Below, in pieces: positions 49,347 through 58,686 of a stretch of DNA of 64,000 nucleotides; the first letter of the stretch is position 1; every line of letters starts with the position of its first letter. The stretch is from Chromobacterium haemolyticum DSM 19808 (GTDB lineage: Bacteria > Pseudomonadota > Gammaproteobacteria > Burkholderiales > Chromobacteriaceae), in the NCBI RefSeq assembly GCF_000711885.1, contig NZ_KL543997.1, positions 21,438-85,437 of the forward strand, read 5' to 3'. The notes beneath the pieces are model-generated. The model made no database searches. It saw only the letters and a list, made by a program, of their open reading frames with translations, and was not told the DNA's origin. The position numbers and the translations under genes were made by a program.

Positions 49347-50021
49347 TTATTTGCCCGGCTGCCAGGCGCCGGAATCTATGGCTGCGGTCAGCCTGTTCAC
49401 CGCCTCGCGCATCGCCAGGTCCAGCACCTTGCCATTCAGTGTGGAGTCATAGCTGGCGGTGCCCCCGAAGCCGATAATTTCCCGGTTGGACAGACTGTAC
49501 TCGCCGGCGCCCTGAGTGGAGTACACCACTTCCGAGGTGGCCACCTTGACAATGTTGAGGTTGACCTTGGCGTAAGCAATCTGCTGTTTGCCGCGGCCGA
49601 GAATGCCGAATAGCTGATGGTCGCCCACTTCCTTGCGGCCGAATTCGGTCACATCGCCGGTCACCACATAGGCGGCGCCCTTGACCGCCTGCGCCTGCTT
49701 GCTAAACGCGGCTTCCTGCTTCATTTCTTCCAGGTTGTCGCGGTCCAGAACATTGAAGCGGTTGGTCTGCTGCAAATGGGTGATCAGAATGGTCTTGGCC
49801 TGGCCGCCCAAACGGTCCACGCCGTCGGAGAAAATGCCGCGCATATAGCTGGAGCGGTTATCGAACTTGCCCACCGCGATAGGAGAACGTGGGCCGGCGT
49901 AAGGCTTGCCGGCGGTTTCCACCTGGGCCACCGTCAGCGCGCGCGAGCTTTCCGTCGCGCAGCCGCTCAACCCTGCGGCCGCGGCCATGGCGAGTACCAG
50001 GCATTTCTTTGCGATCTTCAT
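49347..50021 (-). CDS. CsgG/HfaB-family lipoprotein
   Basis: A 224-residue lipoprotein with lipobox AGLSGCAT. The CsgG domain includes PIAVGKFDNRSSYMRG, ILITHLQQTNRFNVLDRDNLEEMKQEAA, GAAYVVTGDVTEFGRKEVG and YAKVNLNIVKVATSEVVYSTQG. Related proteins form outer-membrane secretion pores (CsgG) or help anchor holdfast (HfaB). With DUF4810 and GNA1162-type partners it forms a conserved three-lipoprotein operon; no curli subunits are present in the window. Confidence 0.87.
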   Translation of the reverse strand: MKIAKKCLVLAMAAAAGLSGCATESSRALTVAQVETAGKPYAGPRSPIAVGKFDNRSSYMRGIFSDGVDRLGGQAKTILITHLQQTNRFNVLDRDNLEEMKQEAAFSKQAQAVKGAAYVVTGDVTEFGRKEVGDHQLFGILGRGKQQIAYAKVNLNIVKVATSEVVYSTQGAGEYSLSNREIIGFGGTASYDSTLNGKVLDLAMREAVNRLTAAIDSGAWQPGK

Positions 50022-50197
50022 TGTTATTCTCTCAAAACATCCAACACAGAAAGTCGAACATCATACTAACCGCCACGTGCAGGGTCGACGCAATTTATGC
50101 CAAAACAGCAACGACTTATCTGCGCTGAACCCAGTCTAGCCAGTGCTTGCAAGCGGCCCCTGGCGCCGCTGCGCCACACCGCCAAACCAAAGGCATG

Positions 50198-50220
50198 AAA
50201 AAACCCGGCCGTGGCCGGGT
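50198..50220 (-). terminator. Terminator of the tau operon
   Basis: Stem CCCGGCC-GT-GGCCGGG at 50204-50219 with six A on the plus strand at 50198-50203, giving a U-run after the tauD stop on the minus strand. Confidence 0.8.
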
Positions 50221-50244
50221 GGTTTGCACTGGAGTGGACCGCGC

Positions 50245-51075
50245 TCAACGTGGCCGGTCGCCCAGTATGGTGGCGCGGTGCATCACTCGCCGCTGCGGCA
50301 GGTAATCCGCCACCGCGTAATGCTGGGTGACGCGGTTGTCCCAGAACGCCAGGTCGTTTTCCTTCCAGCGCCAGCGCACGGTGAATTCCGGCCGCGCGGC
50401 ATGGGCGAACAGCAGGGCCAGCAAGGCCTCGCTCTCACGCGGCGCCAGCTCCAGAATCCGAGTGGTGAAGCCCTCGTTGACGAACAAGCCCTTGCGGCCG
50501 GTGACGGGATGGGTCCGCACCACCGGATGCACTACTGGCGGATGATCACGGCTGGCCTGTTGCCAGCGCGCGTATTGCGGCGTGTCCTTAAAACGGCTTT
50601 CCGGGAAAGAGTGGATAAAGCTGTGTTCGGCGCTGAGGCCGTCAAGCAATGTGCGCAAGGCCGGCGACAAGGCCTCGTAAGCGGCGCTGTTGCTGCTCCA
50701 CAGCGTGTCGCCGCCCACGTCCGGCAGCTGCCGCGCCGACAGCACCGCGCCCAACGGCGGGGTGGTGATGAAGGTAACGTCGGTGTGCCAATTGTCGTTG
50801 TCCGGCAAGTTGTCGACGTGGGTGTCCAGCACAATGATTTCCGGCTGCTCCGCCACCGTTGGGTAGACCGGATGCAGATGCAGATCGCCGAAGCGGGCGG
50901 CGAAGTCACGCTGCTGGCGCGGCGTCAGCGGCTGGTTCTCGAAGAACAGCACCTGGTGACGCAGCAGCGCGGCTTCAATCGCGTCGCGCTCGGCGTCTGA
51001 CAGCGGCGCGCTCAAGTCCACGCCGGAGACAATGGCCCCCAGGGCCGGACTAAGGGCTTGCAGTTGCAGGCTCAT
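50245..51075 (-). CDS. tauD: Taurine dioxygenase TauD
   Basis: A 276-residue Fe(II)/2-oxoglutarate dioxygenase that oxidises taurine to release sulfite. The iron ligands His97 and Asp99 are in DNWHTDVTF; the distal His is in [11 protein letters not shown], followed by the 2-oxoglutarate-binding Arg in [10 protein letters not shown]-terminal [17 protein letters not shown] is typical of TauD. It is the last gene of tauABCD, 57 bases after tauC, followed by an intrinsic terminator. Close sulfonate or alkylsulfate dioxygenases exist, but the tau context decides the name. Confidence 0.93.
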   Translation of the reverse strand: MSLQLQALSPALGAIVSGVDLSAPLSDAERDAIEAALLRHQVLFFENQPLTPRQQRDFAARFGDLHLHPVYPTVAEQPEIIVLDTHVDNLPDNDNWHTDVTFITTPPLGAVLSARQLPDVGGDTLWSSNSAAYEALSPALRTLLDGLSAEHSFIHSFPESRFKDTPQYARWQQASRDHPPVVHPVVRTHPVTGRKGLFVNEGFTTRILELAPRESEALLALLFAHAARPEFTVRWRWKENDLAFWDNRVTQHYAVADYLPQRRVMHRATILGDRPR

Positions 51076-51132
51076 GAATGTGTGCTCCCTATCCGCGCGG
51101 CGGATTCAATACCAAGAAAAACGAAAATCAGA

Positions 51133-51996
51133 TCAGAAACGCTCAGGCGCGGCCCAGCCGGCGAAACGCCGTTCCACCCAACGCAGCCCCAGCTCCAGCG
51201 CCAACGCAATCCAGGCGATGATCAGGATGCCGGCGATCACCGCGTCGGTGACCAGGAACTGGGCGGCGGACTGCACCATGAAACCCAGGCCGCGGGTGGC
51301 GGCCACCAGCTCCGCCGCCACCAGCGTGGACCAGCCCACGCCCAACCCGATGCGCAGCCCGGTCAGGATGTCCGGCAACGCGCTGGGCAGCACCACCAGC
51401 CGCAGCAGCTGACCACGGCTGGCGCCCAGCGAGCGCGCGGCCTGCAGCCGCGCCGGGTCCGCTCGGCGCACGCCGGCGGCGGTGGCGATAGCCAGCGGCG
51501 CGAAGATGGCGAGATAAATCAGCAGCACTTTGCTGACCTCGCCGATGCCGAACCAGATCACGATCAAGGGCAGATAAGCCAAGGGCGGCACCGGCCGATA
51601 AAACTCGATCAATGGATCCAGCGCCGCATGCGCGCGCCGGCTCAGGCCCATCAACATGCCCAGCGGCACCGCGGTGGCCGCGGCCAGCAATAGCGCCAGG
51701 CCCACCCGGCCCAGGCTGGCGGCGGCGTGACGCCACAGGCTGGCGTCCATGAAGCCGTTGACCGCCAGATCCGCTAGCCTCGTCGCCACCTGAGCAGGGC
51801 CGGGCAGAAATAGCGGCGACACCAGCCCGCCGGCGCTGGCCGCCCACCACAACAACAGCAGGCCGCCCACCGACAGCGCGCTGGGCCAGCGCCGGCGCCA
51901 GGCGGCGCGGCCAGGGACGGGAGGATGTGCTGGCGGCGGCGCGCTTAGCTCGGCTTGCGCGGCCGGGCCCAATTCAGTCAGTTCAAGCGGCGGCAT
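51133..51996 (-). CDS. tauC: Taurine ABC transporter permease TauC
   Basis: A 287-residue inner-membrane permease with about six helices and the EAA-type cytosolic loop ([21 protein letters not shown], the conserved G followed by LP.ALP). The N-terminal ~45 residues form a Pro/Ala-rich extension before the first helix. It forms the translocation pore with the TauB ATPase. The start overlaps the tauB 3' end by 14 bases. Confidence 0.92.
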   Translation of the reverse strand: MPPLELTELGPAAQAELSAPPPAHPPVPGRAAWRRRWPSALSVGGLLLLWWAASAGGLVSPLFLPGPAQVATRLADLAVNGFMDASLWRHAAASLGRVGLALLLAAATAVPLGMLMGLSRRAHAALDPLIEFYRPVPPLAYLPLIVIWFGIGEVSKVLLIYLAIFAPLAIATAAGVRRADPARLQAARSLGASRGQLLRLVVLPSALPDILTGLRIGLGVGWSTLVAAELVAATRGLGFMVQSAAQFLVTDAVIAGILIIAWIALALELGLRWVERRFAGWAAPERF

Positions 51997-52777
51997 GGTC
52001 GGCCTCCTCCGCGCGGAAAATCCAGTCCAGCAAATGCTCGCGCATGGCGATGAAGGCGGGATCGGCCTTGATCGAGCGCGCCGATTCGCCGGCGGCGTAG
52101 CGATGGGCGAAACCCAGCTTCTGCCGCAGCGCGATACGGCCGGGGCGCGGTGTCAGCACCAAAAGCTCGGTGCCGAGGAACAACGCTTCCTCAATGCTGT
52201 GGGTAATCAGGAAAATGCCCTTGCCGCTGCGCTGCCACAGGCTGAGGATCAACGACTGCATCTTTTCCCGGGTCAACGCGTCCAGCGCGCCCAGCGGCTC
52301 GTCCAGCAGCAGGAAATCGGGATCGGCCGCCAACGCGCGCGCCAGACCCAGACGCTGGCGCATGCCGCCGGACATCTGGCTGAGCGCGTGGCCGGCGAAA
52401 GCCTCCAGCCCCACCCAGCCCAACATGCGGCGCGCCTCGAGCCGCCGCTGCTCGCGCGGCACCCCGCGCAGGCGCAGGCCGAAAGCCACATTGTCTTCGG
52501 CGTTGAGCCAGGGCATCAGCGCGTCGTCCTGGAACACCACGCCGCGATCCGCGCCCGGCCCGCGCACGGGGCGGCCGTTGGCCAGCACCCGGCCCTGGCT
52601 GGGCGCCTGGAAACCAGCCATCAGCCCCAGCAAAGTGGACTTGCCGCAGCCGGACGGCCCCAAGGCCACCACGATTTCGCCGGAGTGCAGCTCCAGCGAC
52701 ACCCGGTCCAAGGCTTGCACAGGACCGGACGGGCCGGCGTAGCTGACGCCGGCGTTTTCCACGATCAAGCTCGCCAT
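51983..52777 (-). CDS. tauB: Taurine ABC transporter ATP-binding protein TauB
   Basis: A 264-residue ABC ATPase: Walker [14 protein letters not shown]-loop [10 protein letters not shown], signature [15 protein letters not shown], Walker [13 protein letters not shown] and H-loop [10 protein letters not shown]. The ATG at 52777 follows GAGGAGG; the longer frame starts inside the preceding region. It powers taurine uptake together with TauA and TauC. Confidence 0.94.
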   Translation of the reverse strand: MASLIVENAGVSYAGPSGPVQALDRVSLELHSGEIVVALGPSGCGKSTLLGLMAGFQAPSQGRVLANGRPVRGPGADRGVVFQDDALMPWLNAEDNVAFGLRLRGVPREQRRLEARRMLGWVGLEAFAGHALSQMSGGMRQRLGLARALAADPDFLLLDEPLGALDALTREKMQSLILSLWQRSGKGIFLITHSIEEALFLGTELLVLTPRPGRIALRQKLGFAHRYAAGESARSIKADPAFIAMREHLLDWIFRAEEADHAAA

Positions 52778-52793
52778 CGCGGCCTCCTCGCGC

Positions 52794-53798
52794 TCAGCGC
52801 GTCTGCGCCAGCCGCACGAAGCGCGGCTCGACATAGGCTTGATAATCCGGCAGCACCGTTTCCACCTTCTTCTGTTCCTTCAAGAACAAGGCGGTGTCGC
52901 GCAGCGCCTTGGCGGTGCCGCCGCCCAGCAAGCGCGGCGACAACTGCTCCTGCGCCAGCGGGAAGCGGCTGCCGGCCAGCAAGCCGGGAATCTGCGCCGG
53001 ATCGGCCCCGGTCAGCCGCGCGATCTTGGCCACCTGCGGCGAGCCGACGCTCCAGGCCGCCGGCTTGGCGCGGTAATCGGCGAAGGCCTGCAAAGTCACC
53101 TTGGCGAAGGCGGCCAGCGCCTGCGGCTGAGCGGCGGCGAAGTCCTTGCGCGCCACCCAGGCTTCGAAGGTGGGCGCGCCCCATTGCCCCACTTGTTCGG
53201 AATTAACCAGCACCGAGCCGGTTTTCAGCGTCTGGCTCAGCGCCGGGTCCCAGACATAGGCGGCGTCGATGTCGCCGCGCTGCCAGGCGGCGCTGATCTC
53301 GGACGGGCGCAGATTGATGATGGACAGCTTGGCCGGGTCCAGCTTCCAGTGCTTGAGCGCGGCCAGCAGGCTGTAATGGGTGGTGGAGACATAGGGCACC
53401 GCCACCTTTTTGCCGATCAGGTCCTGCGGGGTCTTGATGCCGCTGCCCTTGCGCGCCACCAACGCCTCGGAGTTGCCGATCTCGGCGACGATCAGAAAGG
53501 TCTGGATCGGCAGTTGGCGGGTGGCGGCGGCGCTGAGCGGGCTGGAGCCCAGATCGGCGATATGCACGTCGCCGGAAGCCAGCGCGGCGAGCACTTCCGC
53601 GCCGCTCTCGAACTTGCGCCACTGCAGCGGCCGGCCGATGGCTTTTTCGTACAGGCCGTCGGCCTGGGCCACCTTGGATGGATCGACTCCGGTCTGATAA
53701 CCGATGACGATGGGCGCCTCGGCGGCGTTTGCCGCCAAGGCAGCGAGAGAGAGGCTGGCGAGGCTGAGCGCCAGCAGGGAACGGCGGGATATGGACAT
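52794..53798 (-). CDS. tauA: Taurine ABC transporter substrate-binding protein TauA
   Basis: A 334-residue periplasmic binding protein with a signal peptide ([20 protein letters not shown]). The mature part starts [19 protein letters not shown], has [44 protein letters not shown] and [15 protein letters not shown], all typical of TauA-type sulfonate binding. It is the first gene of tauABCD. Its 5' leader contains repeat copy 7, 12 bases upstream of the start, between the gene and the AT-rich promoter zone. Confidence 0.93.
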   Translation of the reverse strand: MSISRRSLLALSLASLSLAALAANAAEAPIVIGYQTGVDPSKVAQADGLYEKAIGRPLQWRKFESGAEVLAALASGDVHIADLGSSPLSAAATRQLPIQTFLIVAEIGNSEALVARKGSGIKTPQDLIGKKVAVPYVSTTHYSLLAALKHWKLDPAKLSIINLRPSEISAAWQRGDIDAAYVWDPALSQTLKTGSVLVNSEQVGQWGAPTFEAWVARKDFAAAQPQALAAFAKVTLQAFADYRAKPAAWSVGSPQVAKIARLTGADPAQIPGLLAGSRFPLAQEQLSPRLLGGGTAKALRDTALFLKEQKKVETVLPDYQAYVEPRFVRLAQTR

Positions 53799-53810
53799 GG
53801 CGTGCTCCTG

Positions 53811-53951
53811 AGAACCGGCTCACGCTCTGCTGCGCGTCGGCGGGGCGGGGTTGAGAACCGCTTTGGAATGCTGAGGTACCGGGGTACACTCCGCTCCCTC
53901 AGCGGCTCTCGCCTCGTCTCGCCCTAGCTCGCAAGATCGTAAACAGGCTCA
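53811..53951 (+). repeat. 142-bp palindromic repeat, copy 7
   Basis: Forward orientation. Left arm AGAACCGGCTCACGCTCTGC, right arm GCAAGATCGTAAACAGGCTC; the arms pair less well than in other copies. The core GAATGCTGAGGTACC-GGGGTACACTCCGC keeps the central palindrome. It lies in the leader of the tau operon and would be transcribed as a hairpin before tauA. Confidence 0.75.
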
Positions 53952-53972
53952 AAGTGGTGATGGACTCAGCAC

Positions 53973-54000
53973 ACTATAAAAGCCATGTTTAATATCAAAA
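53973..54000 (-). promoter_or_regulatory. Possible tau operon promoter
   Basis: On the minus strand TTTTGA, 16 bases, then TATAGT (-10 match) lie in an AT-rich stretch about 180 bases before tauA and just outside repeat copy 7. The -35 is weak, as expected for an activated promoter (CysB/Cbl-type control is known for tau). The remaining bases to 54062 are AT-rich with no gene. Confidence 0.3.
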
Positions 54001-54062
54001 AGTAATTAAATTTGCTTTCAATATTCCAAATAAATCAATAGCGTATTGAATCCCGACCCGCC

Positions 54063-56672
54063 TCACCACTTCACCTGATCGTTCAGCGTCAACCCGCCAG
54101 CCGGCGCCTGCAACACGCGGTTGCCTGCTCGCTGCTCCCAGCTCACGCTGCCGTCGGCGTTCTTGCGGTAGTACTTGTACTCGATCCGCTGACCCGCCGG
54201 CAGATTGACCCTGGTTCTCCACAAGGGGTAAGCCGCCGCATCCGCCGGCAGGCCCAGGTCCGTGTTCCAATTGCCCAATGCGCGGGCCGCGCCGGTTACA
54301 TACAGCTGTTGTCCCCAACTGGTATCGGCGGCGGCCTGGATCTCCACCGTCGCCTCACCGGCCTTGGGTTCAACGCGGCAGGCGTAGTAACGCGCGCAGG
54401 CGGCTTCCGGCAAATCCACGACGCGGCCGGCGCGGATGGAGGCCAGCAGGCTGATGTACTCGCCCATCGCCCAGCTCAGGGGCGCGATCGAACGCGTGGG
54501 CGTACCGGCGCGGTTGCCGGCTGGCGTCTCCACCGCCCAGCCGTCCGGCAGCACCGCGCTGTGCGGCCACACCTGTTCCGGCAGCATGCCCTCCGGCGTG
54601 GCCAGCTGTTTCAGCGCGGCCAGATACGGCTGGCCGGCCGCGCCGCCGCCCTGGCGCGCAATCTCGTAGATGCCGCGCTCCGCGGTGAAGATGGGCCACA
54701 GCCGGCCCACCCCGCTGCCGGCGAAATCGCCGCCGTCGTTGCGCTCGCCATAGCCGTCGAAGTTGTAGCGGAACCAGGCGTTGACCGGCAAAGCCGGCGC
54801 GCCGGGCAGCTCCAGCCGCTGGCCCAGCACCGCGTCGTAAATGCCCAGCGTGGCGAGCACAGCCGGATCATCGGCGCGCTTCACCCCCATGCGCACCAGT
54901 TCCAGGAAGCCGCCATCCACCACTCGGCGCGCGTCGCGGCTGCCGCCACCGTTTTTCACTTCCAGCGTTTGCGGCGTATCCGGCCCCAGCGCCGGCGCCT
55001 GGCCTGCGCGGCTCATCCCGCCGGCGCGCGCGGACGGGTTGAGGCGCAGATAATAGCGGCCGTCGCCAAAGCCGCCGCTGCGGGTGAAGGTCCAGGCGTC
55101 CACGTTCTGCTGCCAGTAGTCGGCCGCGGACAGATAGCGCGCGGCGCTGGCATCATCACCGTTGGCGCGGGCGATATCGGCGGCGGCGGCCAGCCCGGCG
55201 ATCTGCGCCGCCAGCGTGGACGGCGAGTAGCCGCTGTTCTCCTCCCAGCGCTCCTGATAGGTCCACGGCCCGGCGCTCAGGATGTAGTCGGCGGCCAGCT
55301 TGATGCGCGGCCACAGCGGCGAGTACACCGCCGGCCCCTGCCGCCAGGCCAGCAGGATGGGCATGGCCTGCTCGTCCATCTGGGTGCCTTGCCAATACTG
55401 CGCGCCGCTGACCCAGGCGTTTTGCGGGAAACGGCCATTGCGGCTGAAGCCGTCCGGGCAGCCGGCGGCGTCGTATTCCGCCGCGCCGCAGTCGCGACGC
55501 TGCTGCAAGGTATTGAACAGATAATCCGTCACGCGCGCTGCGGTCGCGCGGTCTCCGGCGGTGAGCAGGGCGTTGGCGAACTTGAACAGGTCGCGCGGCC
55601 ACACCAGGTGGTAGCCGCCGGCGTTGGCATCGCCCTGGCTGGCGCCCCATGGCGTGCCCAGGCCGGCCACCATCGCGCCGCTGGCCTTGTCCTGCATGGT
55701 TTTCAGCGTCATCGCCGCCAGGTAATAGCCGTCGTCGGCGCTGCCGCCCTGATCGGACAGGCCGGCGGCGTAGGCCTGCCAGCCGGCGTCATAGCGCCGC
55801 TGCGCCGCGTCCAGATCGCCGCCCAGCGCGGCGGCGGCCGTGTCCAGCGCCTGCCTCTGGCTGGCGCCGAATCCCAGCACCACATCGAAGGACACGCTGG
55901 TGGCGCGCGGGTCGCCCGCATCCAGCCAGCCCATCTGCGCCACATTGCCGTTGCCGGCGGAATCGAAAGTCCAGTCCATGCGCTTGTCAGCCGCGCCGCC
56001 CAACAGATCGGTCCAGCCGTCGCTCAAACCGACAAAGCCGCTGGACAACATGCGGCGGCCGTTCTGCGTTTTCCAAGGCAGGCTGCTCAGCAGCGCCGAA
56101 GCGCGCTGATTGCGGCTGGCCGCCAAGGCCGCATCGCCGCCAACACGCGTCAGGGTGGCGGCGCTGTTGCCCGCGCCGGCATTGTCCAGATAAGGCTTGA
56201 ACAGTAGGTAGAGGCGAAAATCGCCGACGCGGCGGCCATCCAGCGCGCTGAAGGTGACGCGCTGGATCAGCGCGTCACGCGCCGGATCCGTGAAAATGCG
56301 CTTGCTGATGCGCCAGTGATGGGCCGCGTTGCCTGTCTGCGCCTGCCAGCTCATGCTGCGCGGATGCAGCCGCTGCACGCGGTAATCCTGCTGCTTTTCC
56401 TCATCAACGAAGCCGCCGCCGGCATCGCCCACCAAGAATTGCAAGTCCACCGCCGCCTGAGTATCCACCGCCGGGTAGAACACCTCGGAGACCACGCCGC
56501 GGTAGCCAGTGAAATACACCCGCGACGGCCCCTCCGCCGCCACGCCCACAAAAGACTTCGCCGCCGGGCCGCGCACCGCCGTCAGCCCCGGCGCGCCAAA
56601 GGCCTCGCCGGCCTGCGCCGCGCCGCTCAAACCGCCCAACAGCAGGGCCAGGCCCATCCATTGCTTGATCAT
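54063..56672 (-). CDS. Secreted glucan 1,4-alpha-glucosidase (GH15) with starch-binding domain
   Basis: An 869-residue exo-amylase releasing glucose from starch-like glucans. Signal peptide MIKQWMGLALLLGGLSGAAQ; N-terminal glucodextranase-type beta domain (about 22-290); GH15 (alpha/alpha)6 barrel (about 300-730) with a probable acid Glu477 or Glu478 in ERWEENSGYSP and base Glu665 in TAERGIYEIA; C-terminal CBM20 starch-binding module (about 770-869; WGQQLYVTGAARALGNWNTD, IEYKYYRKNADGSVSWE). The start at 56672 gives a proper signal peptide. It is monocistronic and divergent from the FAD-oxidase cluster. Confidence 0.9.
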   Translation of the reverse strand: MIKQWMGLALLLGGLSGAAQAGEAFGAPGLTAVRGPAAKSFVGVAAEGPSRVYFTGYRGVVSEVFYPAVDTQAAVDLQFLVGDAGGGFVDEEKQQDYRVQRLHPRSMSWQAQTGNAAHHWRISKRIFTDPARDALIQRVTFSALDGRRVGDFRLYLLFKPYLDNAGAGNSAATLTRVGGDAALAASRNQRASALLSSLPWKTQNGRRMLSSGFVGLSDGWTDLLGGAADKRMDWTFDSAGNGNVAQMGWLDAGDPRATSVSFDVVLGFGASQRQALDTAAAALGGDLDAAQRRYDAGWQAYAAGLSDQGGSADDGYYLAAMTLKTMQDKASGAMVAGLGTPWGASQGDANAGGYHLVWPRDLFKFANALLTAGDRATAARVTDYLFNTLQQRRDCGAAEYDAAGCPDGFSRNGRFPQNAWVSGAQYWQGTQMDEQAMPILLAWRQGPAVYSPLWPRIKLAADYILSAGPWTYQERWEENSGYSPSTLAAQIAGLAAAADIARANGDDASAARYLSAADYWQQNVDAWTFTRSGGFGDGRYYLRLNPSARAGGMSRAGQAPALGPDTPQTLEVKNGGGSRDARRVVDGGFLELVRMGVKRADDPAVLATLGIYDAVLGQRLELPGAPALPVNAWFRYNFDGYGERNDGGDFAGSGVGRLWPIFTAERGIYEIARQGGGAAGQPYLAALKQLATPEGMLPEQVWPHSAVLPDGWAVETPAGNRAGTPTRSIAPLSWAMGEYISLLASIRAGRVVDLPEAACARYYACRVEPKAGEATVEIQAAADTSWGQQLYVTGAARALGNWNTDLGLPADAAAYPLWRTRVNLPAGQRIEYKYYRKNADGSVSWEQRAGNRVLQAPAGGLTLNDQVKW

Positions 56673-56908
56673 GTCCGCTCGCTCCTGAATTTGGCAGGGA
56701 GCGTAGCAAAGCAACATACAAATGTCATTTCATGCCAGAACAAAACCCAGCGGTTTCAAGCATTGAGCACCCGCAATGAAGCGATAAAACACTCAAATCC
56801 CCCCCCGCTCAGCATTTGCCAGCTTTCTCCGCTTTCGGCTCGCCTATAAAACAATGTCATGCAAATAAAATGGCCGCCCCCACCGCGGCCGCACAAGGAG
56901 AAAACGCT
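56673..56908. promoter_or_regulatory. Divergent region between glucoamylase and the oxidase/VioB-like cluster
   Basis: These 236 bases must hold promoters for both directions. TATAAA at 56845-56850 lies about 60 bases before the oxidase gene and could be its -10; no well-spaced -35 is seen. An in-frame upstream ATG at 56816 exists, but the ATG at 56909 has the ribosome binding site (AAGGAG at 56895-56900). Confidence 0.3.
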
Positions 56909-58513
56909 ATGGGCTTGAATGCCATCACCCCGGACGACCACCGTTACGAAACGCTGAAAAAAGGCTTCAATCTTCGCTGGCCGGCTGCCGGCCAGGCCGC
57001 GGGCGGCATCATCATCTGCAGCGATGAAGCCGAAGTCGTCGCCGCGCTGCAATACGCGCTGGACCACAAGCTCAAGCCCACTATCCGCAGCGGCGGCCAT
57101 TGCTACGAGGGCTTCGTCAGCAACAACCCCGGCGGCCTGATCATAGACATCGGCCAGCTCTCCGGCCTACGCCGCGACGTAGCCGCGGACGGCAGGCGTT
57201 ATGGCTTCCAGCTTTTGGCCGGCAATCAGAACTGGGATGGCTACGTAGGCCTGTACAAACTCACCGGCAAGACCATGCCCGGCGGCTCTTGCTATTCAGT
57301 GGGCGCCGGCGGCCACATTAGCGGCGGCGGCTACGGCCTGCTATCGCGGCTGCAGGGCCTGACCGTGGACTGGTTGAGCGCAGTGGACATTCTGCTGGCG
57401 GACGGCGGCAAGGCGCGCAAGGTACACGCCCGCGTCGACAATCAATTCGCCGACTTGCTCAAGCTGTGCAAGGGGGCCGGCGGCGGCAATGTGGGCCTGA
57501 TCACCAGCTATTACTTTGACGATTTGCCGCCGGCGCCGCAGCAGGTGGGCGTGCAGCTCCTGCAATTCAGCTGGGACGATTTCAAGGACTTGGGCCGCTT
57601 CAGCGACTTGCTGCAAACCTATGGCCAATATTGGCAGGAGGCGGACAGCGAGCCCGAAGGCTACGGCCTGTTCAGCCTGCTCAAGCTCACCCACATCAGC
57701 GCCAAAAACCTGGGCCTGGTGGTGCAATACACCGACAGGGACGGCAAGCTGAATCACACCGCGCCGTTCAACGATTTCTACCGGCGCATCAAGCAAGTGG
57801 CCCAGCCGCAACTGCTCAACACCTATCTGCCCGGCGGCGGCCATCTGCCCCACATTCCGCACCGCTCACCGCCAAAAAACACCGGCTCCTTGCCTGAGCA
57901 CACACAGGCGATGGACTGGCTGTACGCCACCCAAACGTTGAACGGCTCAGGCAGCAATCAGCGCGGCAAGTACAAGTCCGCCTATATGAAGCGGAACTTC
58001 AGCCCAGCGGAGTGCAAGGCCATCCACCAGCACCTTAGCTCCGATCCCGACAACCAGGATCTGGCCCAATCGCTGCTACAGGTGGACTCCTACGGCGGCG
58101 CGATCAACCACCGCAGCCCCGGCAACAACGGTTTCGACCCGGCCGACAACCAGACCGCGGTGCCTCAGCGCGCCTCGGTAATGAAGCTGCAGTACCAAAG
58201 CTACTGGACCGACCCGGCCAACGACGCCATGCACGTGAGCTGGATGCGGGCGTTTTTCGACGCCGTCTACGCCGCCGACGGCTTCAACGGCACGCCGTAT
58301 CCAAGTTCGGCGGCCTTGCCGGATTCGCCTTACGAGGGCTGCTACATCAACTACCCGGATGTGGACATGTTGAACGGCGCGCGGCCGGGAACCCCTGGCT
58401 ACAGCTGGGGCGAGTTGTATTACGGCGCGCTGTATCCGGAGCTGGTGGCGATCAAGCGCAAGTACGACCCGGGCAATGTGTTCAACCACGCGATGTCGCT
58501 GGGCGCGGAGTAG
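56909..58513 (+). CDS. Berberine-bridge-type FAD-linked oxidase (bicovalent flavin)
   Basis: A 534-residue flavoprotein of the FAD_binding_4/BBE family. The FAD is expected to be bound twice: His64 in TIRSGGHCYEG (8-alpha-histidyl) and Cys128 in GGSCYSVGAGGHISGGG (6-S-cysteinyl). The C-terminal BBE motif is YYGALYPELVAIKRKYDPGNVF. Such enzymes oxidise alcohols, sugars or alkaloid-like C-N and C-C bonds, making hydrogen peroxide. No signal peptide is seen. It is the first of three genes with VioB-related partners; it may prepare the substrate of the ferritin-like protein. The substrate is unknown. Confidence 0.88.
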   Translation: MGLNAITPDDHRYETLKKGFNLRWPAAGQAAGGIIICSDEAEVVAALQYALDHKLKPTIRSGGHCYEGFVSNNPGGLIIDIGQLSGLRRDVAADGRRYGFQLLAGNQNWDGYVGLYKLTGKTMPGGSCYSVGAGGHISGGGYGLLSRLQGLTVDWLSAVDILLADGGKARKVHARVDNQFADLLKLCKGAGGGNVGLITSYYFDDLPPAPQQVGVQLLQFSWDDFKDLGRFSDLLQTYGQYWQEADSEPEGYGLFSLLKLTHISAKNLGLVVQYTDRDGKLNHTAPFNDFYRRIKQVAQPQLLNTYLPGGGHLPHIPHRSPPKNTGSLPEHTQAMDWLYATQTLNGSGSNQRGKYKSAYMKRNFSPAECKAIHQHLSSDPDNQDLAQSLLQVDSYGGAINHRSPGNNGFDPADNQTAVPQRASVMKLQYQSYWTDPANDAMHVSWMRAFFDAVYAADGFNGTPYPSSAALPDSPYEGCYINYPDVDMLNGARPGTPGYSWGELYYGALYPELVAIKRKYDPGNVFNHAMSLGAE

Positions 58514-58686
58514 AGCGCCCAACTCCGGCCGGGGCTCGCAAAGCACCGGCCACACCGCTCCCGGCATTCACCTGTCCTAAAGAACATTGCCCTTATGGTC
58601 AGCGCTGCCTATACCCGCGCTATGCCTATGGGATTAAATCGTCAGCCATAGCCGTCCGCGGATTTTCCGGCCAGCAAGGAGCCAAT

